Origin: Sweltsa coloradensis
Taxonomy: Eukaryota; Arthropoda; Insecta; Plecoptera; Chloroperlidae
DNA: 64,000 nt
NCBI GenBank assembly: GCA_024449915.1
Contig: JAMZAV010000636.1
Location: 248,001 to 312,000, forward strand
Direction of reading: 5' to 3'
Of this stretch, positions 54,561 through 64,000 are shown in pieces; the stretch's first letter is position 1; each line of letters opens with the position of its first letter. The notes beneath the pieces were generated by a model that did no database searches, was not told the origin of the DNA, and saw only the letters and a list, made by a program, of their open reading frames with translations. A program made the position numbers and the translations under genes.

Positions 54561-55062
54561 TTTGTGAGTCTGAGGTAGGCCTACATCTAAGTGTGGTCCA
54601 AGTTTCATAGTTCTAAGATGTACCGTTTTCTCTGTAGGCTCTTATTCCTCTCTGGCAGAATCCACTACCCCCCCATCCAACCAACCAACCAACCAGCCAG
54701 CCGGACGATTATCGTCGATTTTTATGCACTTTTTTAACACAGAACGGGTTATCGGATCGGGCTGATTTTTTTTTGGTATGTCATGGACCACATATCAGGT
54801 CATATACCGAGTTTCAAGATTGTAAATCTTTCGGGACGGCGTGTGCAGATAGCTGAAAACCCCCCAACTCGGATAGGAGTAAACAGGGTCGAGTTAGTCA
54901 TCGCCTTCTAGCAGTCGCGTGCGCTTGGCTGCGGGCAAACGACCGTCGCCCTAGATAAGGAAAGGCCAGCTGCTGCAGTATCTCTATTCCCATGGACTTA
55001 ATTTCAGTTATCACCCAGCTTTTAGACTTTAGCAGATTAAAATATTATAATTGTTATGGTAA
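54561..55062. other. Flank of the tandem array
   Basis: Contains a CCAA/CCAG simple repeat (54676-54705). No gene. Confidence 0.35.
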
Positions 55063-55834
55063 TTGGATGAGCGAAGCAAAGATTCCATTTCACTACACTA
55101 GAGAAAAAAATCCGGAATTTTTTTTTTTTTTCTTTCTTTTCTTTTTTTTTTGTATTTTTGTCTGTTTGTCCACACGATTCCGGCTAAAACGATACTCCAA
55201 TTGAGATGAAATTTTCTGGAGGCCTTCGAAATCTCTGAACTTAGAACTGCCACGTTTTTGAGCGCAATCGGAAAAAAAAATTCTCATGAAAATCGCAATT
55301 TTACGTTTTTTTTTTAATTTTTAAAAAATTTCTTCGACTTATAACACACCTACAAGCTTTATATGATTTTAATGATTTTTGCTCAGAACCTTTATTTTAT
55401 GAATTAAGATATTCGTGTGAAATTTGAGCGCAATTGAAAAAATATTTATCATAAAAATCGAAATTTTACTGTTTTTTTCTTTTTTTTAACAATTTTTTGA
55501 CTTATAACACCTACATGCTTTATCCAATTGTAATGATTTTTTCACAGAACCCTTATTTTATGAATTAATAGATAAGTGTTAAATTTGAGCGCAATCAAGA
55601 AATTATTTCTTATAAAAATCACAATTTTACGATTTTTTTCTTTTTTTTAACAATAGTTGCAAATAATTTTAAAAAATTAAAGTTATTTTTTTATTTAATT
55701 TAATTTAATTTAAAAAAAATTCAACTTAGTAATGATTTTTCCACAGAACAACAGAAAATCCGCATAACACATGGCAGCTCAATGCACCAATTACGCTCAT
55801 CCAACAACGCGGAGGGACTTAAGCGTTTTCCTAG
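55063..55834 (+). mobile_element. Helentron-like element, copy 16
   Basis: TTGGATGAGCGAAG to AAGCGTTTTCCTAG, flanked by A and T. A full-length interior with three units of about 170 bp. Confidence 0.78.
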
Positions 55835-56176
55835 TTATTTACGCAGTATAATCTCTGGAAGATCGCGAGTGGTAAGGCAGGAGGTGGGGGGGGGGGAGAG
55901 GGGAAACTCAACACACTGCCACAAGTCGGCGGCATGAACAAAGGACATTATTATTCAAAATATAAACACTGCTATTTGTTCAGATAGCTTATTTTAATTG
56001 TAAAAAAAAATTGGGCATGTAAGTTTTCTGTCTGGGCATGTAAAATGTCTCCAACATGCCCAGCTGGGCATGTGCCATTTAATAATTTTTTTGAGCCCTG
56101 CAGGCCTAATAAGAATACTAGATACTAGGCCTATGTGATGGACTAGAAGGATGATGGGACACAAAATGTGTTAGGC

Positions 56177-56572
56177 CTAGTTACATTCAATTTTTGCAAT
56201 AACGAATTCCTCTAAGGAATAAAAAGCGTTATGAATGAGAAAAGATTTAATTTTAATTCTTAATGATGTTGGAGTATTGTTTTTGATGGATTGTGAAAAT
56301 TTATTGTAAATTTTACTACAGAGATAGCTTGGACTGTTTTTAAATAGTGAATGGTTGAAAGTAGGAATGAATATGTTAGAGTTGGTACGCATTTTATGAG
56401 AGTGGTTTATTGCATTTGAACAGAGAACAGTTCAGGATGAGAGTGTGCAAATGTGGAAGCTGACAAAATTAATTCGGATGTAAGAGTCAAAATATGAAGA
56501 TTAGTGACATGTGTCTTACATGAATGCCGCCTTGATATATCGGCGATTATTCTCACCGCCCTTTTTTGTATA
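56177..56572 (-). pseudogene. LINE reverse transcriptase C-terminus (3' part)
   Basis: The minus strand reads SIQKRAVRIIADISRRH next to 56572, and then SKIYNKFSQSIKNNTP and HNAFYSLEEFV toward the stop at 56177. These are the QKRAVRII and xxFYSxxEFL landmarks at the end of Jockey/CR1-type LINE proteins. The frame is broken in between. It continues upstream at 58849 beyond an inserted element. Confidence 0.7.
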
Positions 56573-56862
56573 GGGTCAAGCGAGGTAAAAATGATACAGA
56601 AAACTACACTTTGCTATGTGCAGCTTAATTAGATCTGCTTATGAAAAAAATGTATATTCTTATGACATGGAAATTTGATTCTAAATTCAACTGGACAATT
56701 TTTTTTCTGTTTTTATAGCCATTTATATATAAAAATAAATAAAATGTGCATATCATTTTTACCCAGCACTTGGGGCAAAAATGATACATGTGTGTTTTTA
56801 AATGATACACTGTGTATTAAGCCCTTAAAAACATAGCTAGAGGTTAGGAAGAGGGAAAATAA

Positions 56863-58130
56863 TTGGATGAGCAAAGCAAAGACTTCAATTTCACTGACCC
56901 CCCAAAAAATTTAGCTCGGGTGTTTTTTTTTGTTTTTTTTTGTCTGTTTGTTTGCTCTTTACTGGGAAAACGGCATATGTGATCTTGATGAAAATTTGAA
57001 GGGACCCTCGAAATCTCTGAACTTAGAGGTGTTTTGTTTTTGGGTACAATCGAAGAAATATTTCTCATGAATAGAGATGTGAAAAAGTGGTGACAACGAA
57101 ATTTGCGAATTTTTTTAAAGTTGCAATTATCCCTTCAAATTCACTTTGCACATGAATCTCATGAATTGTGATTGAATGGTACCAATTTCCAATTCGCGAA
57201 TTTTCGCGAAATTTTAGTTGATACCACGAACTAGTGGCAAAATTAGCAATTATGTCCTCAAATGCGAATTTGGTCACGAAATTTAAAAAAAAAATCAAAG
57301 TTTTGGTGGAGGTGCCGGGTCGAAATTAAATTCATACTGGCTGGTACATATGGTGGAGGAGCCCGGTCACACAACGCAATTCTGAGATCTAAATAATCGT
57401 TTGAACGAGAGTAAGCTCAAAATACTTCATATCCATATCAAAAGATATTACATTAAAAATGCATAATTTCGTAAATTTGGTTTAGGTGCCGGGTAGACAA
57501 AATTAATTCTGGGAAAAACTGTCGGAAACTTTGAAAACTGAAGACTGAAATTGAGCTTAAAATTGAAACTGATTCTGAACTTCACTCTCATGAGCTTGTT
57601 TTTTTTTTAATCATTAAAATCAATCAAATTATCCTGTTTTTTTTGTTTGTTTTTTTAAGTTGTGCATGATAAAATTGTGTTTTTTGGTAAATCGCGACAA
57701 ATCGGGAATTTTTATTTTTAAGGTGCGAATTTTCAAACTTTAAAAAAACATTTTTGCACATCTCTACTCATGAATATCATACTTTTACACTTTTTTCCGA
57801 GATTTAGTGCGATATTTTCGTGACATTTGGGCCGATTCTGACCAAACGGGTGGGGCTACAACATTCATATTTTACATGTACATTAAGGTAATGGTTATGT
57901 GTTGCTTTTTGAAAGAAAAAGTTGAAAAAGTTAGCCAGAATCCATAGAATAAAGGTTTTAATATGAGTTTTTTTAGGTTTATAACAATTAACAAGTAACA
58001 ATAGAAACTTATTAACAATCACCTACAATGCATTCAAAAAGCACTTGCAAAGGAAAAGTGGTCCTACGCAAACAAAAAACTTACAAAAAAGCTCAACCAT
58101 CAACGCGGCGGGACTAAAGCGTTTTCCTAG
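56863..58130 (+). mobile_element. Helentron-like family B element, copy 17
   Basis: TTGGATGAGCAAAGC to ACTAAAGCGTTTTCCTAG, flanked by A and T. The interior matches the 26850 copy (aaatttagctcgggtgtttt, ctgaccaaacgggtggggct in the same order) and is interrupted by a hAT MITE at 57072-57766. Confidence 0.8.
57072..57766. mobile_element. hAT MITE with perfect 8-bp target duplication
   Basis: Terminal inverted repeats TAGAGATGTG and CACATCTCTA match the hAT YARNG start. CTCATGAA flanks both sides (57064-57071, 57767-57774), and the uninterrupted site 'tttctcatgaatatc' corresponds to the inverse of the 27390 region in copy 11. 695 bp, no coding. Confidence 0.85.
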
Positions 58131-58848
58131 TGATAAACATAGATAATTTGATTAACAATCTACAAAACAGTCATACCCATGTCATTTTTAAATATTATTT
58201 TTCATTTTTGAATGGACCATTTGTATTCTGGGAAACTGGCCTAGGCCTAGGCATCCAAGACCTGGCTGCAGACCTTTAATAGTGGCCTGAGCTCAAAATA
58301 AGGCCATCTTAATTTTAAGAAGCTTAAAATATTTAAATGGTACATTAGTTCTATTCACAATTCATTTTATCCACAAAAAAAGTCTTTAAATTCACCTTGA
58401 AAATTGTTTGAGCTGAATTAACATGTGTTTTGGTCAGCCATTGACCGTATCATTTTTACCCCAAAGAGTGTGTCATTTTTGTACCTCAACTTTCAGCTTC
58501 AATTCCTGCCACATGGCTCTAGGTAGCAGCACTCTACAGTGCTTTAAGCATTGACAATGATTGGAAACAGAGAGTGGTAAATTTGAATGAGTAGTGGGAG
58601 ATTTCATTGAAAGTGTAAGCATCCGTATACAAAGCTTTTTGGCAAGTTTTACAGGAACACTTTAGTTAATTATTTCAAGTTTATTGCCATCTACTAACAT
58701 AGCTATAATTAATATAATATTTAAGACTAAATAATGAGTTATTTTTACCAAAAGAAAAAAATGAAAAAGTTAATAAATACTTATCAAAATGCCACTGTAT
58801 AATTTTTGCCCAATATTTTGTGTGTGTCATTTTTACCTCACTTGACCC

Positions 58849-59340
58849 TAATGGATATTCATTTAGCTTGACTTGACTCATTGAGATGCCCCAAAATAGA
58901 ACTGCATATGAGTTGATTGACTGAATGTATGAATGATATACCATGAGTAACGTAGAAGGGCTCACAAGAAGTTTTAGCCTTCGAAGCATGAAACAACCAC
59001 TTAGCAGATGCGGTGCCAATGTCTGGATATGTGGAAGCCAGTCAAGGGACTCACTCACAGTAAGCCCTAGAATTTTTGCAGTAGGTTGCGTTGCTATACT
59101 CTTACCATCCAGACGAATACTTGGGGGCTTAAGGGGTATTGCGATGCATTAGTATGAAAATTTAAGAAAATTGTTTTTATTGTTTGGATAGCCAGTCTAC
59201 TAGACTTACAGTATGATGATATGTGTGATACTTGAGAATTTGCAGCTGATGAACTAGCAACATTGAATTTACATTATGGGGGGCTATGAGAAGGGAGTTG
59301 ATGTCATCAGCATATAAGGTGAGGAAAGATTTTACAATGT
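58849..59340 (-). pseudogene. LINE reverse transcriptase fragment (YADD and thumb)
   Basis: The minus strand reads SFLTLYADDINSLLIAP near 59310 (YADD is the catalytic RT motif). After a stop it continues PPSIRLDGKSIATQ, KILGLTVSESLDWLPHIQ, LRRLKLLVSPSTLLMVYHSY and SYAVLFWG, in the normal order of a non-LTR RT. At least one stop and one frameshift are present. The 3' part is at 56177-56572. Confidence 0.78.
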
Positions 59341-59380
59341 TTTTTTGTTTTTTTTGGGGGGGGGGGCCTTCAAAGTCCAA

Positions 59381-60035
59381 CTCGCTACCTTCCCGTGGTT
59401 TGGCCTGTGAGTAGGGGAGTAGTGTATTCCCCAAAACTAAGGGCGAGCTCTGGCCGGTTGGGGTGCGTGTTGCAAAGAGAGCTCTTGCGCAACTTTTTAT
59501 CACACCTTTCTTCATTCACACAGCCTTACTCATATTTATTTTCTTCTTTCACTTTTTTCTTCTCCATACTTGCCTGCCCTCTCTGCAACGAGCACTCCTC
59601 CGTTCCCACCCAGTTTAACCCATCCTATTCAACATCCTCACTCCTTCCCATTAACCCCCCTCGTCTTCCCTTACGTTCCTCCCATTGAAATGAAGAAAAC
59701 ATGGTGGTAATCCACAATTATGGAAAAATAAAATTTGGAAGATTCCAATACAATTGCCATGGGCACTGATAACTCAACTGTTGAGTGCCCTAAAACAACA
59801 CTAACTAACTAACTAACTAACTACAATGTTTGTTTTTGTTTATGTCATGTGCATTATCATATTGTGTTCAATTTGTATTTTGGCTATAGCTATTGTATTA
59901 TGTTGTGCTATGTAAATTGTATTATTGTTATTGACATGTATAGCCCTAAGCAGGCTACACAATCTCTTTTTTGTTTTATACTTACATGTATTACTGTGTC
60001 CTGTAAATAAATCTTATCTTATCTTATCTTTGTCC
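59381..60035 (+). repeat. Retroposon with (CTTAT)n tail; dispersed repeat copy 3 at its start
   Basis: The start (59395-59480) matches the repeat at 60 and 42129. The end 'cctgtaaataaatcttatct' runs into CTTAT repeats, a typical retroposon tail. An (ACTA)n tract is at 59803-59822. Confidence 0.5.
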
Positions 60036-60213
60036 CTTTGAGGTTAACATAGCCATGTGCTGTGCTAATATTTGTAATTCAAAAAATATTTAAATTTAAA
60101 TAAATTTGTATTTGGAGTCTACCCACACAAATATTTATACTCAATAGTCAATATACATGTATATACGTAGGTAGGGCTATGTACAACACATTTATACAGG
60201 GCCTAGTAATAAG
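60036..60213. other. AT-rich intergenic stretch
   Basis: Nothing recognised. Confidence 0.3.
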
Positions 60214-60406
60214 CCTGACTGGGAAAGGGTTGACAGGTTGGGAAAGCAGAGAGAACATAAATTCCAGTCTGAAGGGCTGGGGGCGACAAAACTTTTCTCC
60301 TACTGATGACAACTGCAACTAAGTCATCAGCAAGTGAAAAGTTTTGTCGCCCCCAGCCATTCAGGCTGCTCTCTGCTTTCCCAGCCTGTCAACCCTCCTC
60401 CAGTCT
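60214..60406. mobile_element. Palindromic foldback element
   Basis: The arms 60214-60300 and 60330-60406 are inverted copies: gctgggggcgacaaaacttt pairs with aaagttttgtcgcccccagc, and gactggg / ccagtc lie near the ends. The loop contains ctgatgacaactgc. Confidence 0.7.
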
Positions 60407-61954
60407 AACTAGCCGATAGTAGGCATTTTCCACACTAGAAATAGTAATAAGCCTAATAGGAATTTCATTTTTAGGCTCTCTTTGATATAGAATGGCCTAG
60501 GCCTTTCCTACTACCTAGTTTAATGATCTGATCATTAAAGGACATCACAACTCTAGGATTTCCCGGGAATATAAACAACCTATTTTTTTATGAATCATGG
60601 AGAAAATAAAAGTCAGTAGGGTACCTTGTCTGCAGCAGTAAGTAATGAGTAATGAGAAACGATAATAACAATAATATTGGTGGATGTGCGGGCAGTCACA
60701 CACACTAATAGTAGGCCTATTGTAGATATTGCGCACTCGTCACCTCCTTGCAGACGGACAAATATTGGACATGCCCGGTAAAGAATTATCTATGGTAGCC
60801 AAAAATAATAATATAGTGTTTAGTTTAGACAAAATCAAAAAGTAGGCCTACCATTGTGTTCCGTGGTATTTCTGCTATAATAAGCATGTTGTCAAAGTAA
60901 ATATTCTTGTTCAAAAATAAACAAAGTTTTGATAAATATTTCAATTTTAAATGTTCTGCTAAACACATAGGGCCTATTACATATTTTTGATGACCTCTGA
61001 AAGTGGTGGAACTACTTACAGTGATCGGTGCCTACAATATTTAACTATAGCTAGAGCCCCGCATTTTTGGTAAGTGGCGGTATAATAGCTTTTACAACGA
61101 AATTGGGAGAAATGTGTTTTTTATACCGAAATTGAGATAAAATTGTTTTTTATACCGAAGTTAATGATTTTTAAGTGCAAAAAATACAAATATATCTGTA
61201 TTATTCACTGAAAACTCTTTTATTGTCAATACAAATGGTGAATTACGCGTAATGGACCTTGTCCAAAGCATTTGTAATGCAACTGAAGAAATATTAATTT
61301 CATCGTATTGAATTAGAAAATTAACGTTATTAAATTTGCATTTTTAACTGACACACACTGCATCAATATTGTAAGTCCGCTCCTAACGCTGTATTAAAGT
61401 AAAGTATTGCTTTTAAGATCTAATATTTTACAAAAATTGGTACTTTATTTACCGAAATATGCATATTTTTGTCCATTTTAACACGAAATTAGTAATTTAA
61501 TTCAACGAAATTCATAAGTTTTATTTACCATTTAATCTTGACCCTAACTATAGCCTATATCCAGTATGCACTCTCCTACTTTGGTGGGCAACAAGAGGGT
61601 CTTGGCTCTTGGCGCACGCCCCCAGTTTAGCCTAGCAGGAATATTTTTAAATTTTGGTGTTTTAACCCTTTTGTTTTTTGTTATTTTTATATTTAAAAGG
61701 CAGTGGAACAATTTACTATAAAAACTACATTGAAACACTTAAATGAGTGGGCAATAGATAGTAAAATTCAAATTCAAAATTCATCAAAAAAAATATTTTA
61801 AAAAAAAACAAAAATTTTCATGGGGTTGTAGTAAAGTTTGCAAAACACCCTTGTCGGATTCAGTCCGACAAATGACCGATAAGGGTTAAGAATAGATTTG
61901 GCGCATTTTACCAGCAATTAATCTGATTTATTAGATGTTGATTGCTCCATTTAA
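60407..61954. other. AT-rich intergenic stretch
   Basis: No gene recognised. A small inverted repeat cttgtcggattcagtccgaca lies at 61850-61872. Scattered TAGGCCTA motifs. Confidence 0.3.
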
Positions 61955-62162
61955 TTGGATGAGCAAAGCAGACTTCAATTTCACTGACCCCAAAAAAATT
62001 AGCTTGGGTGTTTTTCTTTATTTTCTTTTAAAATAATTGTCTGTTTGTTTGCTCTCTACTGGGCAAACGGCATGCGATCTTGATGAAAATTGGAGGGGAC
62101 CTTTGAAATCTCTGAACTAAGACCTGCCACGTTTTTGGATACATTCGAAGAAATATTTATTA
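61955..62162 (+). mobile_element. Truncated Helentron-like family B element, copy 18
   Basis: TTGGATGAGCAAAGC start and the family B core (aagacctgccacgtttttgg) up to 'cgaagaaatatttatta', where it is cut by the foldback element at 62163. The remainder is missing on the other side. Confidence 0.65.
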
Positions 62163-62344
62163 CTAGGGAAACGCCAAAGTCGTTGTTAAACGAGTGAGTG
62201 AGCACCATGTGTAAAGAGTTCCCGGTATCATTCCCCATACTGGGCAAGATCCAGCCTTGGGTATATGGGAGGAAATGAGATGTTCCCGGGTTCTCAACAC
62301 TTGGCTCACTCACTCGTTTAACATCGACTTTGGCGTTTCCCTAC
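62163..62344. mobile_element. 180-bp foldback element, copy 2
   Basis: Same structure as 50355-50534 with about 40-bp arms; the final CTAG has become CTAC. This copy has CCCCATACTGGG where copy 1 has an extra GGCCTA. Confidence 0.8.
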
Positions 62345-62449
62345 TTTAAATTGAACATTCAAAATGCGAATCGTGTTCAAAACGTATTAGCGTGAAACAT
62401 TAACAAATTTCGAAGATAAAACAAAATCACATAATTTTTATTTCCTATT

Positions 62450-62800
62450 TAACACCCCTCAAAAATAATATGTGGGTGTAAAAATATAATAAAAGTTCAA
62501 ACGAACGGGTATCAAACCCCAACCCTCCGCGCGGTGGGCTAAATGCTTACCACTATGCCATGCAAGCCACATAGTTTTCGTCCCGCTAGCTGCTACTAAA
62601 CAAATGCTATCGATATTTAAAAAATCACATTTTTATTTATTGATGGATGAAATTGCAATGGATCTAGCTGATTTTGTTAACAGTTCTCATTAAACTCGTA
62701 CCGGATGTCTGTTTAAAAATTTCAGCCCAATCTGTTCAGCGGTTCGGCTGATTTTCAACGTACAGACAGACAGACAGAATCACAGAATGAGGGCCGTTTG
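62450..62800 (-). repeat. tRNA-like SINE and associated repeat
   Basis: The minus strand reads TGGCATAGTGGTAAGCATTT (A-box region, about 62545) and GGGTTGGGGTTTGATACCCG (B-box region, about 62510). The neighbouring 'agcggttcggctgattttca' followed by cagacagacagacag is a common dispersed-repeat end. Confidence 0.4.
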
Positions 62801-62835
62801 AGTTGAATGGAGACACTCAGTCGCTCCGCTCCCTC

Positions 62836-62850
62836 GTTTAATTATTATTA

Positions 62851-62908
<58 letters not shown>

Positions 62909-62926
62909 ATTATTATTATTTATTTT
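62836..62926. repeat. (ATT)n microsatellite
   Basis: Nearly pure ATT/TTA repeat. The isoleucine-rich open frame over it is an artefact. Confidence 0.9.
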
Positions 62927-63600
62927 TCTGTTCAACATTACATTTACATGGATGTGTTACAGAAAGGGGACAAGAAACGAGCCGCAGCGACCCATACAGT
63001 AGATGTCTTGTCCCCTGGCCTTAATTCTAATTTATTTCTAATGAGTGATGATGATCGATGAGAACATTAATTATGTAAGTGAGTGAATGAAGATGTATTT
63101 ACAGTGAAATGATGCTCCCAATATTAATGAATTGATCACTAATCAACGAAGACATACCAAATCCAGATTCCTCGAAAGTTTAAACTTTTTTTTAGTCGAT
63201 GGATATTTGCAAATATAACTCTTCACAAACAACATACTGAAGATTGGAAATTAAATCAAAAGTTAAGACTATACGGAATTTATCAAATTCGTTGTGAGAT
63301 GGGACGGGAATGCGACGGGACAGTTTTTATCCCATATAAATGTATGTAATATTTACTTAATAATAAATATGGTCCAAAACAAATCTGTACTATAACTCCA
63401 TTGTATTGAACCACTGTATTTTGAACAATCTCTTGCGTAGCAAAGATCGTGCTTGACGATCAACGGTGGAGGATCTCTGGCAGTGTAGCGAGATATGCTG
63501 TATTCTTAATCTTTTCAAATTGTTGGTGTCCATTGCAATAAATTTATTTTTTGTCATTGACGTGGCTTGAACATGTATTTAACCATAATACTATCTCCCA
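62927..63600. other. Intergenic stretch
   Basis: AT-rich. No gene or terminal repeat supported. Confidence 0.3.
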
Positions 63601-63650
63601 AAATTCAATGACTTGGCCTGGCAACCATTGGTCGTCGTAAGTAGGCCTAC

Positions 63651-63828
63651 GGCAGACAATCAGATTCCTCAGAAAGTTCCCCGTAACCCTATGTGGGGAG
63701 TGTCTACCCCAACGTCTTCCCATCTGATTCTTATCTCTTGTGATGAAGAAGCTGATGCTGATTTTGGTCTGGGACCAGAAAATGGAGAGTTATTTGAGCA
63801 TTGGATTGAGAAAGGACCGATTGGTTGA
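63651..63828 (+). CDS. Possible terminal coding exon, unassigned
   Basis: After a possible acceptor (ctacggcag) the frame reads DNQIPQKVPRNPMWGVSTP, then LILISCDEEADADFGLGP and ENGELFEHWIEKGPIG-stop. The mixed, acidic composition looks protein-like compared with its AT-rich surroundings. I recognise no family. The upstream ATG at 63613 may be fortuitous because a GTAAGT donor-like site follows it at 63637. Confidence 0.25.
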
Positions 63829-64000
63829 CCTTTTTAAACATTGCAAAATTAGGATCTATCCAGCAGGTTTGGGTCTTTTCTTCTTCTTCTTTAAAGCCAT
63901 GGCACTAAACTAATTTAAATTCCATCTGCCTGGCAGTACCTACAATATATATAGTAGCCTAGTAGGCCTACATAATAAGTAACATGGTGTTTATCCAAAC

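Larger units (their letters stand above)
56573..58848. mobile_element. TA-flanked element with GGGTCAAG...CTTGACCC ends
   Basis: The left end GGGTCAAGCGAGGTAAAAAT and right end ATTTTTACCTCACTTGACCC are inverted copies, with TA on both sides (56571-56572, 58849-58850). It interrupts a LINE and itself holds a family B Helentron-like element. Its ends resemble those of the 39555 element (GGG...GGTAA). Confidence 0.75.

Noticed and set aside
62807..63061. 84-residue isoleucine-rich protein
   Set aside because: Translation of an (ATT)n microsatellite.
63608..63642. Start exon MTWPGNHWSS with GTAAGT donor
   Set aside because: Too short to support without transcript evidence.

Overview
This is a repeat-dense animal (arthropod-type) genomic window. 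The evidence is intron-split genes with GT/AG junctions, a CLIP-domain serine protease of the arthropod CLIPC/Snake type, tRNA-derived SINEs, non-LTR retrotransposon fragments and many families of non-autonomous DNA transposons. I cannot name the species; a hemipteran insect or a crustacean are guesses only.

Region by region. 1-9.5 kb: intergenic repeats (SINEs, a LINE 3' end, CTGT microsatellite, a foldback element, two Helentron-like elements). 9.56-30.66 kb, + strand: a six-exon secreted serine protease whose exons join in consistent phase. It has a CLIP domain, an activation site after Leu, and a complete His/Asp/Ser triad. Its introns are stuffed with rolling-circle elements and a 1.4 kb foldback element. 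Embedded in its 11 kb last intron are a THAP-domain first exon (26.62 kb, +) and a possible SWIM-associated-type first exon (about 29.04 kb, -), each beside a TGACGTCA site. 35.92-36.70 kb, - strand: an intact single-exon proteasome assembly chaperone 2 gene (PSMG2), with a CpG-rich block upstream. 37.97-41.70 kb: four transposons nested inside each other. 43.41-45.76 kb, +: a small three-exon model resembling the N-terminus of the ATR activator ETAA1, whose third exon lies inside a hAT-like element. 51.1-54.56 kb: a tandem array with units of about 295 bp, interrupted by a Helentron-like element and a TTAA-flanked element. 56.2-59.3 kb: a LINE interrupted by a TA-flanked element, itself interrupted by a Helentron, itself interrupted by a hAT MITE.

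The dominant repeat is a Helentron/HINE-like rolling-circle family: about 18 copies, roughly 13 kb. It begins TTGGATGAGCG, has an inverted copy of that motif near its 3' end, then a short AACGC/GCGTT hairpin, and ends in CTAG. Two copies sit in tandem repeats that preserve the exact empty site, showing insertion without target duplication.

The most unusual signal is the very abundant palindrome TAGGCCTA (and TAGGCTA, TAGGTA, TAGGGCTA) to the right of about 28.6 kb. Comparing the two arms of palindromes, or two copies of one repeat, shows these arise as 4-6 bp insertions at TA. I infer that they are excision footprints of TA-targeting DNA transposons with GG...CC ends, two candidates for which are present here.
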